From: Pseudomonadota bacterium
GTDB taxonomy: Bacteria > Desulfobacterota > Desulfobacteria > Desulfobacterales > JAHIVH01
NCBI GenBank assembly: GCA_018816735.1
Contig: JAHIVH010000102.1
Location: 1 to 64,000 of the forward strand
Length of the DNA: 64,000 nt
Direction: 5' to 3'
In this document: positions 53,573-62,070 of the stretch, piece by piece
Layout of the letters: each line of letters begins with the position of its first letter
Position numbering within the stretch: position 1 is the first letter of the stretch
Translations under genes and position numbers: made by a program
The notes under the pieces: generated by a model
Told to the model about the DNA's origin: nothing
Databases searched by the model: none
What the model saw: only the letters and a program-made list of their open reading frames with translations

Positions 53573-54589
53573 ATGGAAAAATATTTCCCTGTAGTTAAAC
53601 TCAAGGGTACAGCAGAGGAACTTGGCAGGCAGCACGGAAGCCTCTTGAAGGAAAGAATTCATAAAACCGTTGAATTCTACAAAAGACAATTTCTGATTCC
53701 GGAAGAAGAAATCATGTCCGTTTCCGGTCAATTCCGGGACAACACAAAGGCGTTTTCAGAAGAGTTGACTATTGAAATCGAAGCACTGGCACAAGCTTCC
53801 GGGGTTGATCCTTTATGGATTTACGCCTTGAACGGACGTACGGAACTTTTAAATCTCAACCCCATGGAATGTACCTCACTGGCCTTCAGAAAAAAAAGCC
53901 TGATCGGCCAGAACTGGGACTGGGAGATGGACATGGAAGAATTGGCCGTGATTCTGGATATTGAAAAGCCGGACGGCCAGCGGATCATGACCATGACCGA
54001 GCCGGGCATGATCGGTAAAATCGGAATGAATAATAAAGGCGTGGGCGTTTGTCTGAATTTCATGAGTATTGAAGACTATCAGCCGGGCGGTATTCCCTTG
54101 CATGTGCTGCTTCGTGCCATTCTTGACAGCTACAGTCTTTCTGAAGCCATATCCGTCATCTCATCCCATTCGGACGGCAAGGTCGGCAATCTTTTGATTG
54201 CAGACGGAAACGGGCAGGTCGAAGATATCGAACTCGCCCGGGATGAATCTTTTTCTCTTCCCATGGGGGATGTGTTTGTTCACACCAACCATTTTCTGAC
54301 AAAGGTCGATTACGATCTCAAACTCTTTCCAAATACATTGGGCCGTTACAGCCGTGCAAAGACACTTTTAAATGCCATGGACCAGCCGTCTGTTGAATCA
54401 ATGAAAAAAATTCTAAAGGACAACAACGGCGAAGAATACCCCATCTGCCGCAAACGCTTTTCCCATCCCTGGCTGACCGATGACACGTCGATCACGGTCA
54501 CCAGCATTATCATGGATTTAAAAAACCTTCAGTTCCATATTACAAGGGGGAATCCTTTTGACAATCCTTATTCCGTTTTTTCTTTGTAG
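53573..54589 (+). CDS. C45-family Ntn hydrolase (acyl-CoA:6-APA acyltransferase-like)
   Basis: 338 residues from ATG 53573, which follows the ribosome site GCGGAGGG (53553-53560); the frame opens at 53549, upstream of that site. The pattern ELGRQHGSLLKERI, MECTSLAF (putative nucleophile Cys), GQNWDWE and GKIGMNNKGVGVCLNFM matches the C45 peptidase/acyltransferase family, which is activated by self-cleavage at Cys. No signal peptide, so it is cytoplasmic. It probably acts on amide or acyl substrates; none can be named. Its 3' end overlaps the convergent GNAT gene by 50 bases. Confidence 0.85.
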   Translation: MEKYFPVVKLKGTAEELGRQHGSLLKERIHKTVEFYKRQFLIPEEEIMSVSGQFRDNTKAFSEELTIEIEALAQASGVDPLWIYALNGRTELLNLNPMECTSLAFRKKSLIGQNWDWEMDMEELAVILDIEKPDGQRIMTMTEPGMIGKIGMNNKGVGVCLNFMSIEDYQPGGIPLHVLLRAILDSYSLSEAISVISSHSDGKVGNLLIADGNGQVEDIELARDESFSLPMGDVFVHTNHFLTKVDYDLKLFPNTLGRYSRAKTLLNAMDQPSVESMKKILKDNNGEEYPICRKRFSHPWLTDDTSITVTSIIMDLKNLQFHITRGNPFDNPYSVFSL

Positions 54590-55661
54590 ATGACAGGTGG
54601 TCATCCACCAGCTTCAGGAGATCCGGCAAGGCCCATTGATACATATCGGTAGTCTTTCTGGACTTGAAGCCCAATTGCTCGTTTATCGCCATCATGGGGC
54701 GGTTATTCGGGGCCATCGTGGTTGTAATATATTCCACGTCCGGGAACAGTTTCTTTATAACAATCAGCATTTCCGCCTTGATGCGTTTGGCCAGCCCTTT
54801 CCGCCGGTGTTTTGCCGAAACACCGGTAAAGTACTGAATGATTTTGTGCGGCTCTTTTAAATTGTGCATCAAATCCGTAAGCGCACTGATTTCCCCGTTT
54901 TTCTCCCGGCTGATCATGGTGTACCAGTCAATTCCCTTTTTCTTCATGTTTTGTTCCTCAACTCTACGTGATTCGGGCGTGGTGATGATGGTTTGTTCCA
55001 TTTCGCCGGTGGGACGTTCGTTGATAATTTCCGTATACGTCTCACAAAACGCTTCGATATCCGTATCAGGGCAATCCCTGAAAAGTTCATATGTTGTGTC
55101 CGGAAACTTTTCTTTACCCTTTGCCAGCCACTCTTCTACGATTTCCCAATTCACATCTTCCATATACATCCTGTGCTGAGTTTCCTCATGAACCAGTTCG
55201 CCGTTTAGCGATTTACAAAAAGCCTTCCCAACTTTGTTTTCAACTTCAGCCTGGACAGTATCCTTTTCTAAAAACGCTACGGTATCGAGCAATATCTTTA
55301 ATAAATATAGGGCGATTCCTTTCCGTCGAAATGCCTTGGCAATCCTGACATTGACCTGGCACAAATGCTGGTCATGCTCGTAACTCGGCGACAGTTCCGT
55401 GTCATAGGAAATGGACAAAAACGCAACGGGCGTTCTGATTTCATCAAAGACAATTGTTCTCTGCACCTTATAAAGGGGACTTGTGGCCGATAACAGCCGT
55501 TTTGACGCCTCTCTGTTAGGCACTCTGGCATTGGGATTGAATTCCAGAAAAATCGATTCTGACAAATTAAAATAGGCCTGCCATAATTCGTCTGTGGCCT
55601 CTCTGGGGATAAATTCTTCCAGTAATAAATCTATTGATAACCATTCCAGGTTTAATTTCAT
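54540..55661 (-). CDS. Double-GNAT N-acetyltransferase
   Basis: 373 residues carrying two GNAT-like halves. The first (about 20-180) has RIAKAFRRKGIALYLLKIL, with the acetyl-CoA motif Q/RxxGxG/A partly preserved. The second (about 220-360) has KHRRKGLAKRIKAEML and NNRPMMAINEQLGF, the typical motif A plus the terminal 'N..M...N..LGF'. Similar two-domain GNATs occur in actinobacterial and other genomes. Substrate unknown. RBS AAGGAT. Its 3' end overlaps the C45 hydrolase gene tail to tail. Confidence 0.82.
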   Translation of the reverse strand: MKLNLEWLSIDLLLEEFIPREATDELWQAYFNLSESIFLEFNPNARVPNREASKRLLSATSPLYKVQRTIVFDEIRTPVAFLSISYDTELSPSYEHDQHLCQVNVRIAKAFRRKGIALYLLKILLDTVAFLEKDTVQAEVENKVGKAFCKSLNGELVHEETQHRMYMEDVNWEIVEEWLAKGKEKFPDTTYELFRDCPDTDIEAFCETYTEIINERPTGEMEQTIITTPESRRVEEQNMKKKGIDWYTMISREKNGEISALTDLMHNLKEPHKIIQYFTGVSAKHRRKGLAKRIKAEMLIVIKKLFPDVEYITTTMAPNNRPMMAINEQLGFKSRKTTDMYQWALPDLLKLVDDHLSSTKKKRNKDCQKDSPL

Positions 55662-55997
55662 AAGAGGGATCCTTACTTTTAGAGGGAAAAAGGCTTAATT
55701 CTTTCACAGATTAAGAAATGAAAGGGGAAATCAAACAACCACCAAAGATAGGAAAAATTATCAGCAGTAAAAATAGAAATCAACAAAAAAAGAAGCCCTG
55801 ATTTTTCCAAAACGTCTGTATTTTAATATTATTTTTTGTTTGTAATTTAATATATTGATTTTTTAAGAAGTTTTAATTAGATATTACTCAGATTATATAT
55901 CAGATCAAAGGGAGTTTATCCCATCACATATTTGCCTTCGATTCAGGTAACGACTGAAATTACACATATTCAGCAGAATAAAACTCAAGGAGGATTA
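55662..55997. other. Citrate synthase upstream region
   Basis: 336 bases, strongly AT-rich (notably 55830-55900), as expected of a promoter with UP-like tracts. TTGATT at 55855 is a possible -35, but no good -10 follows at normal spacing. No ORF is supported; the citrate synthase frame opens at 55932 but is not used before 55998. Confidence 0.5.
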
Positions 55998-57398
55998 ATG
56001 AAAACAGATTTAAATACCATTCAAAATCTGATACTTAAAGCCGCTGAAAACGCACGCCGGGAAACGGCAGATGAACCGGAACCGGAAAAACCCAAAAAAT
56101 CCAAATGGCCCATCGCATGCACGGTTGGACCGGGACTGGAAGGGGCCATAGCCTGCGAAAGCAAGGTGGGGTACGTCAACGGCACCAAAGGATGGCTGGT
56201 TTACAGGGGGTATGATATTTTTGACCTCTGTGCCCGTTCCACGTTTGAAGAAGTCTCCTATTTGCTGCTTCACGGGAAAATGCCCAATATGGCTGAATTG
56301 ACTATCTTCAAAGAGAAGCTTTTCAATTACACACGCATCAACAAGGTCGTTCGCCAGTTGATGGGGTTTCCCATCGAGCAAATGAGTGTCATGGGCGCTC
56401 TGCGGCTGGGTGCAAACCTGATGCGCAGGGAGTATAGCGATCTTGATATGGCAAGCGCCCGGCCAGCATCATTTGAAGCCATCAGTTCGGATGAGGACTC
56501 CATAGCAATGGAAACGACTCCCCATGGCTCAAATCATGCCACTTTCGAATTTAAAAGCAGGTCAAACAGGAAAGCAGCCAAGTCCAAACGCGGATTCGAC
56601 AAATTATCCGGACTGGAAGACAGCTATCATTTAATTGCAGGCATTTCCTGTATCGCGGCTGCAACCTCTCGTCTTCATAACGACAAGCTTCCCCTGGAGC
56701 CACAACCTGATCTGAGCCATGCGGCCAATCTGATCTACATGATTACAGGGAAAAAACCATCGCCCGTCGAGGAGAGAGTGATGGATATTGCGCTCATCCT
56801 TCATGCCGATCACGGTATGAACGCCAGTACGTTTGCCACGATGGTGGTGGCGTCAACCCTGGCGGACATCTATTTCAGCGTAGGCGCAGGCATAGCCGCC
56901 TTGAGCGGCCCCTTGCACGGTGGCGCCAATGAAGATGTTATACGAAACCTTCGGGAAATCGGAAGTGCAAAAAATGTCAAACCTTGGGTCAAAAAGAAAC
57001 TCGACCAAAAGAAAAAGGTCAGCGGATTCGGACATCGGGTATACAAGGCCTACGACCCAAGGGCTCGCATTCTTGGTCCGTTGGCAGGTCTTCTTCTCAA
57101 GGAAAAACCGGAGTTGAACCCGCTGTTCGAAGTCGCCCAGGAGCTGGAAAAAACCGTCATGGACATGTTCGGCAAGGAGAAAAAGATTTTTCCCAATGTT
57201 GACTTCTATTCGGGTTTGATTTACAGCAGTCTCGGTTTTGACGAAGAACTGTTTACACCCATGTTTGCCGCAAGCCGTGTATCCGGATGGACCGCCCGGG
57301 TTCTCGAGTATATGGAAAAAAACCGAATCTTTCGCCCTCGTGGACTTTATACCGGTGAATTCAACCAGATGTATGTGCCCATAGATCAGCGAAAATAA
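55998..57398 (+). CDS. Citrate synthase with an internal insertion
   Basis: 466 residues from ATG 55998, with AAGGAGG five bases upstream (the frame opens at 55932 without a site). Catalytic residues: His272 in HADHGMNAST, the His in SGFGHRVYK and the Asp in PNVDFYSGLIY. It condenses oxaloacetate and acetyl-CoA in the TCA cycle. Residues about 148-208, between RREYSDLD and YHLIAGISCIAA, form an insertion rich in Ser, Lys, Glu and Arg with low complexity, not typical of citrate synthases. The first ~35 residues are also charged and flexible. Confidence 0.9.
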   Translation: MKTDLNTIQNLILKAAENARRETADEPEPEKPKKSKWPIACTVGPGLEGAIACESKVGYVNGTKGWLVYRGYDIFDLCARSTFEEVSYLLLHGKMPNMAELTIFKEKLFNYTRINKVVRQLMGFPIEQMSVMGALRLGANLMRREYSDLDMASARPASFEAISSDEDSIAMETTPHGSNHATFEFKSRSNRKAAKSKRGFDKLSGLEDSYHLIAGISCIAAATSRLHNDKLPLEPQPDLSHAANLIYMITGKKPSPVEERVMDIALILHADHGMNASTFATMVVASTLADIYFSVGAGIAALSGPLHGGANEDVIRNLREIGSAKNVKPWVKKKLDQKKKVSGFGHRVYKAYDPRARILGPLAGLLLKEKPELNPLFEVAQELEKTVMDMFGKEKKIFPNVDFYSGLIYSSLGFDEELFTPMFAASRVSGWTARVLEYMEKNRIFRPRGLYTGEFNQMYVPIDQRK

Positions 57399-57421
57399 AT
57401 TGCTATTTTGAATAAAGTCAA

Positions 57422-58111
57422 ATGAATACCTATTCCAGGCCCCCCATGATCGTCCTGAACCGGATAACGTTTTCCTATCCGGGGGCCACCAAAGCCCTTT
57501 TCAAAGACCTGTCTTTTTCATTTAAGGAAGGCAGGTTTTATCTGATCACCGGGCCTTCGGGAGCAGGAAAATCAAGTTTGCTTCGCCTGATCACTCATCT
57601 TGAATCCCCTGATTCAGGGGAAATCCTTTTTCAGGGCAAACCGGTTTTATCGTATGACCTGCCCGGGATAAGAAACAGAATCCTTTATATACAGCAGACA
57701 CCAACATCCATAAGCGGGTCTGTCCGGGAAAACCTTCTTTTTCCTTATGCGTATAAGGCAAACAAAAAAAAACAGGTTCCGGATGACCAGATCCTTTTGG
57801 GCGCCATGAACGGGTTCATGCTCAAAGATATCAACCTGGATGACCATGTGGAAACCTTATCCGTGGGTCAGCTGCAACGCATATGCATTATCCGGGGTCT
57901 GTTGCTCGATCCTCAAGTATTGCTTCTCGATGAACCGACAAGCGCCCTGGACCCGGAAAGCAGGCGAATTGTAGAGGATTCAGCGGAAAATTTTATTAAA
58001 GGTGAGAAAAACACGGTGATCATGATCAGTCATCAATCGGTGACGCCCAGGCGTGTCACACCTGTGGTGCTTGAAGTCAGGGATGGCCGGATAAAAGAGG
58101 TCTCATCATGA
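57422..58111 (+). CDS. ABC transporter ATPase, FetA-like
   Basis: 229 residues. Walker A GPSGAGKSSLLRLI, Q-loop (YIQQTPTS), signature LSVGQLQRICIIRGLL, Walker B VLLLDEPTSALD, H-loop MISHQS. It overlaps the permease gene in ATGA, and the pair matches FetA-FetB (YbbL-YbbM), which exports iron or counters oxidative stress. ATG 57422 has no clear ribosome site, so the Met 9 start is possible. The pair is on the same strand as citrate synthase, 23 bases after it. Confidence 0.87.
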   Translation: MNTYSRPPMIVLNRITFSYPGATKALFKDLSFSFKEGRFYLITGPSGAGKSSLLRLITHLESPDSGEILFQGKPVLSYDLPGIRNRILYIQQTPTSISGSVRENLLFPYAYKANKKKQVPDDQILLGAMNGFMLKDINLDDHVETLSVGQLQRICIIRGLLLDPQVLLLDEPTSALDPESRRIVEDSAENFIKGEKNTVIMISHQSVTPRRVTPVVLEVRDGRIKEVSS

Positions 58112-58905
58112 ACACAGGCATTATGGATATCGGCCCTGTTCAGTTGGGGATTGCCCTCATGTTTGTTGTCATCGCAGGAGCGGCTTCCATTTATCATTCA
58201 CTGAAACTGGAACGGGATCTGCTGGTCGGCACGATCAGGACGTTTGCCCAGCTTTATATCATGGGATATGTCCTGAAGCTGATCTTCAGACTGAACACTG
58301 CCTCACTGGTCATCATGATTTTTGCCTTTATGATTATTTTTGCTGCGTGGACCATTCACGGCAGAATCAAGGAAAAGCAGATCTCCTTTTTCACACCGGT
58401 TTTAATATCCATGCTGATCAGTTACTTTCTGGTGGCATTTCTCGTGACCCGTGTCGTCATCGGCGTGGATCCCTGGTGGACGCCACGATATTTTCTCCCC
58501 TTAGGCGGCATGGTCATCGGAAATTCCATGAATGCCATTGCCATTGCGCTTGAACGGCTTTTAAATGAATTGCGGTCCGGCAGAAAAGAAGTTGAAATGA
58601 AGCTGAGCCTGGGAGCAGATTATAAGGAAGCAAGCCGGAGCATGTTTGGAAACGCCATAAGGGCGGGGATGATTCCTTCCATTAATTCCATGATGGCCGT
58701 GGGCATGGTGTTTATTCCGGGCATGATGACCGGTCAGATTGTTGCTGGCGCAGACCCGATGCTTGCCATCAAATATCAGATCGTGGTCATGATTATGCTG
58801 GTGGGATCTACCACGATAGGCACCTTGATTGCCGTTCTCATCACCCGGAAGCTCTGCTTCAGCAAAAACCATCAGCTTTTGTTAACACGACAGAATAAGC
58901 ACTGA
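58108..58905 (+). CDS. FetB-family (UPF0014) permease
   Basis: 265 residues, about seven membrane helices. Signature region GGMVIGNSMNAIAIALERL, the cytoplasmic helix VEMKLSLGADYKEASR and IRAGMIPSINSMMAVGMVF are typical of the FetB/UPF0014 family. It forms the membrane part of the ABC exporter with the upstream ATPase (ATGA overlap), proposed for iron. Presence next to citrate synthase and near the Fe-S operon fits a role in metal homeostasis, by position only. Confidence 0.88.
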   Translation: MNTGIMDIGPVQLGIALMFVVIAGAASIYHSLKLERDLLVGTIRTFAQLYIMGYVLKLIFRLNTASLVIMIFAFMIIFAAWTIHGRIKEKQISFFTPVLISMLISYFLVAFLVTRVVIGVDPWWTPRYFLPLGGMVIGNSMNAIAIALERLLNELRSGRKEVEMKLSLGADYKEASRSMFGNAIRAGMIPSINSMMAVGMVFIPGMMTGQIVAGADPMLAIKYQIVVMIMLVGSTTIGTLIAVLITRKLCFSKNHQLLLTRQNKH

Positions 58906-58918
58906 TCGCCTGAAAACA

Positions 58919-59308
58919 TCAGGACAATGATGTGGCCAGAAGCGTTGAAAATGCCTTGCAGGACCGGCAGTCCTCGATTTTCTCCCGCCAGCTCTTATGG
59001 GCTTCACCGCTGCAGATGGTGCCATTCATATACCAGCATAGTTTTCCTGCCTTAAATTCCCAGGCCGGACATTTTTCCTTGACATGATCGGGGCAATCAA
59101 CAACATCCCAGCATTCGGAAATGGCCCTGACGTCGTTTTTCCTGCGGGTAACCAGAAAAACCATCTGTCTGGCCACATGCTCAGGCACAGACCGCCAGCC
59201 CTGTTCATAGCTCTCGATGGCCTTCACGGAAACCCCAAGAAGCTGGGCAATCTGCTGCTGGGTTTTGTTCAGCTTTTTGCGGATGGTGATAAAATCTTTG
59301 CTTTCCAC
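58919..59308 (-). CDS. XRE-type regulator with two-CW cysteine cluster
   Basis: 129 residues from GTG 59308, which has GGAGG four bases upstream; ATG 59332 is an alternative, and the frame further up lacks coding character. The N-terminal XRE helix-turn-helix is IRKKLNKTQQQIAQLLGVSV and AIESYEQGWRSVP. The C-terminal part holds seven Cys in CWDVVDC, KC, LCWYMNGTIC and DCRSC, the 'two-CW' pattern. The Cys set could bind a metal or Fe-S cluster and gate DNA binding. Two palindromes in its own promoter, shared with the divergent Fe-S assembly operon, are candidate operators. Confidence 0.82.
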   Translation of the reverse strand: MESKDFITIRKKLNKTQQQIAQLLGVSVKAIESYEQGWRSVPEHVARQMVFLVTRRKNDVRAISECWDVVDCPDHVKEKCPAWEFKAGKLCWYMNGTICSGEAHKSWREKIEDCRSCKAFSTLLATSLS

Positions 59309-59352
59309 CTTGCCTCCGGGGTTGAAATGCATTATTTTTTGCTTGAACTGTC

Positions 59353-59367
59353 TACCACAAAGTGGTA
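59353..59367. promoter_or_regulatory. Operator palindrome 1, TACCAC-N3-GTGGTA
   Basis: A perfect 6-3-6 palindrome, TACCACAAAGTGGTA, upstream of the two-CW regulator. On the minus strand it lies just after the possible -10 (TATAAG, 59373-59378), where a bound repressor would block initiation. Confidence 0.7.
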
Positions 59368-59376
59368 TGAGCCTTA

Positions 59377-59391
59377 TACCACATTGTGGCA
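59377..59391. promoter_or_regulatory. Operator palindrome 2, TACCAC-N3-GTGGCA
   Basis: TACCACATTGTGGCA repeats the first palindrome with one mismatch, 24 bp centre to centre. It lies between a possible minus-strand -35 (TTGACA, 59398-59403) and the -10. A third, weaker copy (GACACAACGTGGC, around 59415-59427) lies over the plus-strand TTGACA at 59413, upstream of nifU. Confidence 0.65.
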
Positions 59392-59535
59392 GGTGATTGT
59401 CAATAAAAAAGATTGACACAACGTGGCTTTTAAGAACAAGAAAGGGGTATTGGAACAGAACCTGTTTCATATCCGGCGCCTGAATCAAAAGTTATTTTTG
59501 TTCAGACGCTTTATATATACCAAGGAGGAAATACC

Positions 59536-60384
59536 ATGTGGGATTATACGGAAAAAGTAAAGGATCATTTCATGAATCCCAGGAACGTTGGTGTGATTGA
59601 AAATGCCGACGGAATTGGAGAAGTGGGATCGCTTGCCTGTGGAGATGCCCTGAAACTGACATTCAAACTGGGTAATGATGAAAAAATAAGCGAGGCCAAA
59701 TTTCAGACCTTTGGCTGCGCGAGCGCCATTGCATCGTCTTCGGCCCTGACTGAAATCATAAAAGGCATGAGCCTGGAAGATGCCGCGAAAATCACCAATG
59801 AAGATATCGCTGACTATCTGGGTGGTCTTCCCAAAGAAAAAATGCACTGTTCGGTATTGGGACGGGATGCCCTGGAAAAAGCCATTTCCTATTACAAGGG
59901 AGAGACGTTCCAGAAAAAAGAGGGTGAAGTGGTTTGTGAGTGTTTTGGGGTCACCGATATTGAAATTCAACGGGCGGTCACTGAAAACCAGCTTTCCTCC
60001 ATCGAAGACGTGACTGATTTTGTAAAGGCAGGTGGCGGCTGCGGCAAATGCCATGAGAGAATTCAGGAAATCATCGATACGGTTCAGGGAAAAGTAATCC
60101 CTGAAAAAAAGACCGTCCCCAAAATGACGGTGATTCAAAAAATCAGGTTGATCGAAGAGGTGCTTGAAAAGGAAATCAAACCGACACTGAAAAAAGATGG
60201 CGGGAACATTGACCTTATCGATGTTGATGGCAATACGGTTCTGGTAAAATTAAGAGGGGCATGCGCCAATTGCAGAACCAGTCAGGTCACTATCAAAAAT
60301 TTCATTGAAACCAAAATTCAGGAACTGGTATCCCCGGACCTTTCTGTAAAAGAGGTAGACACTGATGAAAATCGTATATGTTGA
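59536..60384 (+). CDS. nifU: Fe-S cluster scaffold NifU, three-domain
   Basis: 282 residues with all three NifU domains. IscU-like N-terminus with Cys35, Asp37, Cys61 and Cys105; central [2Fe-2S] domain with Cys134, Cys136, Cys169 and Cys172 (VVCECFGV, GGGCGKC); C-terminal Nfu domain with GACANC (Cys243, Cys246). It assembles and passes on Fe-S clusters using sulfur from NifS, whose start overlaps its end by 20 bases. Good RBS (AAGGAGG). Full NifU is common in anaerobes as the housekeeping scaffold and does not by itself imply nitrogen fixation. Confidence 0.94.
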   Translation: MWDYTEKVKDHFMNPRNVGVIENADGIGEVGSLACGDALKLTFKLGNDEKISEAKFQTFGCASAIASSSALTEIIKGMSLEDAAKITNEDIADYLGGLPKEKMHCSVLGRDALEKAISYYKGETFQKKEGEVVCECFGVTDIEIQRAVTENQLSSIEDVTDFVKAGGGCGKCHERIQEIIDTVQGKVIPEKKTVPKMTVIQKIRLIEEVLEKEIKPTLKKDGGNIDLIDVDGNTVLVKLRGACANCRTSQVTIKNFIETKIQELVSPDLSVKEVDTDENRIC

Positions 60385-61534
60385 TAACAACGCAACCACA
60401 AAGGTTGACCCTGAAGTCCTTGAGGAAATGCTTCCCTATTTTTCAGAATTTTACGGAAACCCTTCAAGCATGCATTCATTTGGCGGGGAAACCGGGAAAA
60501 AAATAAAAGAGGCCCGGGAAAAAGTCGCCGGCCTGATCCATGCCCAGCCGGAAGAGATTATTTTTACCAGCTGCGGCACAGAAAGTGATAATACCGCCAT
60601 CCTGTCCGCGCTGAAAACAAACCCCGGCAAGAAGCATATCATCACCTCGAGGGTTGAACATCCGGCAGTAAAAAATCTGTGTAAAAATCTTTCTGAAAAC
60701 GGATATCGTGTCACTTTTGTTCCGGTAGACGAAAAAGGCAGGCTTGATCTTGATATGCTTTTGGGAAGTGTGACAGATGATACTGCCATCGTAAGCATCA
60801 TGTGGGCCAACAATGAAACCGGCGTGGTCTTTCCCATAGAGGAAATTGCTGAAAATCTGGCGGAGAAAAAAGTTATTTTTCATACAGATGCGGTTCAGGC
60901 TGTTGGGAAAATTCATATCGACCTTTCCAAAACAAAAATTGACATGCTCGCCTTATCCGGCCACAAACTCCATGCGCCCAAGGGGGTTGGCGCGCTTTAT
61001 GTGAGAAAAGGGACCCGATTTTCCCCGTTTTTAAATGGCGGCCATCAGGAAAAAGGCCGACGGGGCGGCACGGAGAATGTGGCATCGATTGTTGGTCTGG
61101 GAAAGGCGTGTGAGCTTGCCCGGACATATATTGAAAAAGAAAATACAGAAGTATCTGCATTAAGGGATAAACTGGAACGTGAACTGCTAAAAAAGATTCC
61201 GCTTTCCATAGTCAATGGCGAAACCATAAACAGGCTGCCGGGAACAACCAATATCAGTTTTGAATATATCGAAGGGGAAGCTATCCTTTTGATGATGAAT
61301 GAACTGGGTATCTGTGCCTCATCAGGGTCTGCCTGCACATCAGGATCTCTTGAGCCGTCCCATGTTTTGAGGGCAATGGGGGTTCCTTACACAGCAGCAC
61401 ATGGGTCTATCCGGTTCAGCCTTGGCAGATACAACACAGAATCGGATGTGGATTATATTATTGACAAACTGCCGCCGATTATACAAAAGCTAAGAGAGAT
61501 GTCCCCGTTCTGGCAGAATAGAGATAGAAAATAG
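60365..61534 (+). CDS. nifS: Cysteine desulfurase NifS
   Basis: 389 residues, PLP-dependent. VDNNATTKVDPEV at the start, the PLP Lys in LALSGHKLHAPKGVG, and the active loop SSGSACTSGSLEPS with the sulfur-carrying Cys. It removes sulfur from cysteine and passes it to NifU. The ATG lies inside nifU (20-base overlap), so the two are translationally coupled. The following gene is 19 bases away. Confidence 0.94.
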   Translation: MKIVYVDNNATTKVDPEVLEEMLPYFSEFYGNPSSMHSFGGETGKKIKEAREKVAGLIHAQPEEIIFTSCGTESDNTAILSALKTNPGKKHIITSRVEHPAVKNLCKNLSENGYRVTFVPVDEKGRLDLDMLLGSVTDDTAIVSIMWANNETGVVFPIEEIAENLAEKKVIFHTDAVQAVGKIHIDLSKTKIDMLALSGHKLHAPKGVGALYVRKGTRFSPFLNGGHQEKGRRGGTENVASIVGLGKACELARTYIEKENTEVSALRDKLERELLKKIPLSIVNGETINRLPGTTNISFEYIEGEAILLMMNELGICASSGSACTSGSLEPSHVLRAMGVPYTAAHGSIRFSLGRYNTESDVDYIIDKLPPIIQKLREMSPFWQNRDRK

Positions 61535-61553
61535 TTACACCCTGGAGGTATTT

Positions 61554-61985
61554 TTGTATTCTAAAATTCTGGTTCTTCGCTTTCCGGTAAAGGAAACCAC
61601 CCAGCCGCTGGTATGTTTGCTGGCAAAAAAATTTGACCTGAACTTCAGCATATTAAAGGCCACGGTTCTTCCTAGAAAAGAAGGCATTATGGTTCTTGAA
61701 CTCTCCGGTTCCCGGAAAAAGTTCAATGCAGGTGTGGATTTTCTGAAATCACAGGGCGTTGATATAAAAACCGCTGCCAGTGAAATCAGCCGGAATGACA
61801 GCCGGTGCATCCATTGCGGTGCGTGTACGGCTGTTTGTCCCACAACGGCGCTTTCAATTTCCAGGCCTGAAATGATTGTGGAATTTAATCTTGAGAAGTG
61901 CAGTGTATGTGAGCTATGCGTGTCTTCCTGCCCCACAAGGGCCATGAGGGTCAAACCCACATCCGAGGCATTCTTTTTTGAATAA
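61554..61985 (+). CDS. NIL domain - 4Fe-4S ferredoxin fusion
   Basis: 143 residues starting at TTG 61554 with CTGGAGG before it. The N-terminal NIL domain (about 1-75) is followed by two [4Fe-4S] motifs: CIHCGACTAVCP and CSVCELCVSSCP. NIL-ferredoxins are found in anaerobes next to sulfur metabolism genes and help in sulfur insertion for methionine or homocysteine synthesis in some lineages; that role here is inference. It sits after nifS and before cysM, so it could carry electrons or sulfur between these steps. Confidence 0.88.
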   Translation: MYSKILVLRFPVKETTQPLVCLLAKKFDLNFSILKATVLPRKEGIMVLELSGSRKKFNAGVDFLKSQGVDIKTAASEISRNDSRCIHCGACTAVCPTTALSISRPEMIVEFNLEKCSVCELCVSSCPTRAMRVKPTSEAFFFE

Positions 61986-62070
61986 AATGTATAACCGGGA
62001 AGGGATCTGCCGAACGGCCATATCGTTTACGGGCAACGCTTTCTGATAAAACACACATGGAATATTATTT

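Noticed and set aside
59536-61534. Reading nifU-nifS as evidence for nitrogen fixation
   Set aside because: No nitrogenase genes are present, and NifU/NifS serve as the general Fe-S assembly system in many anaerobes.
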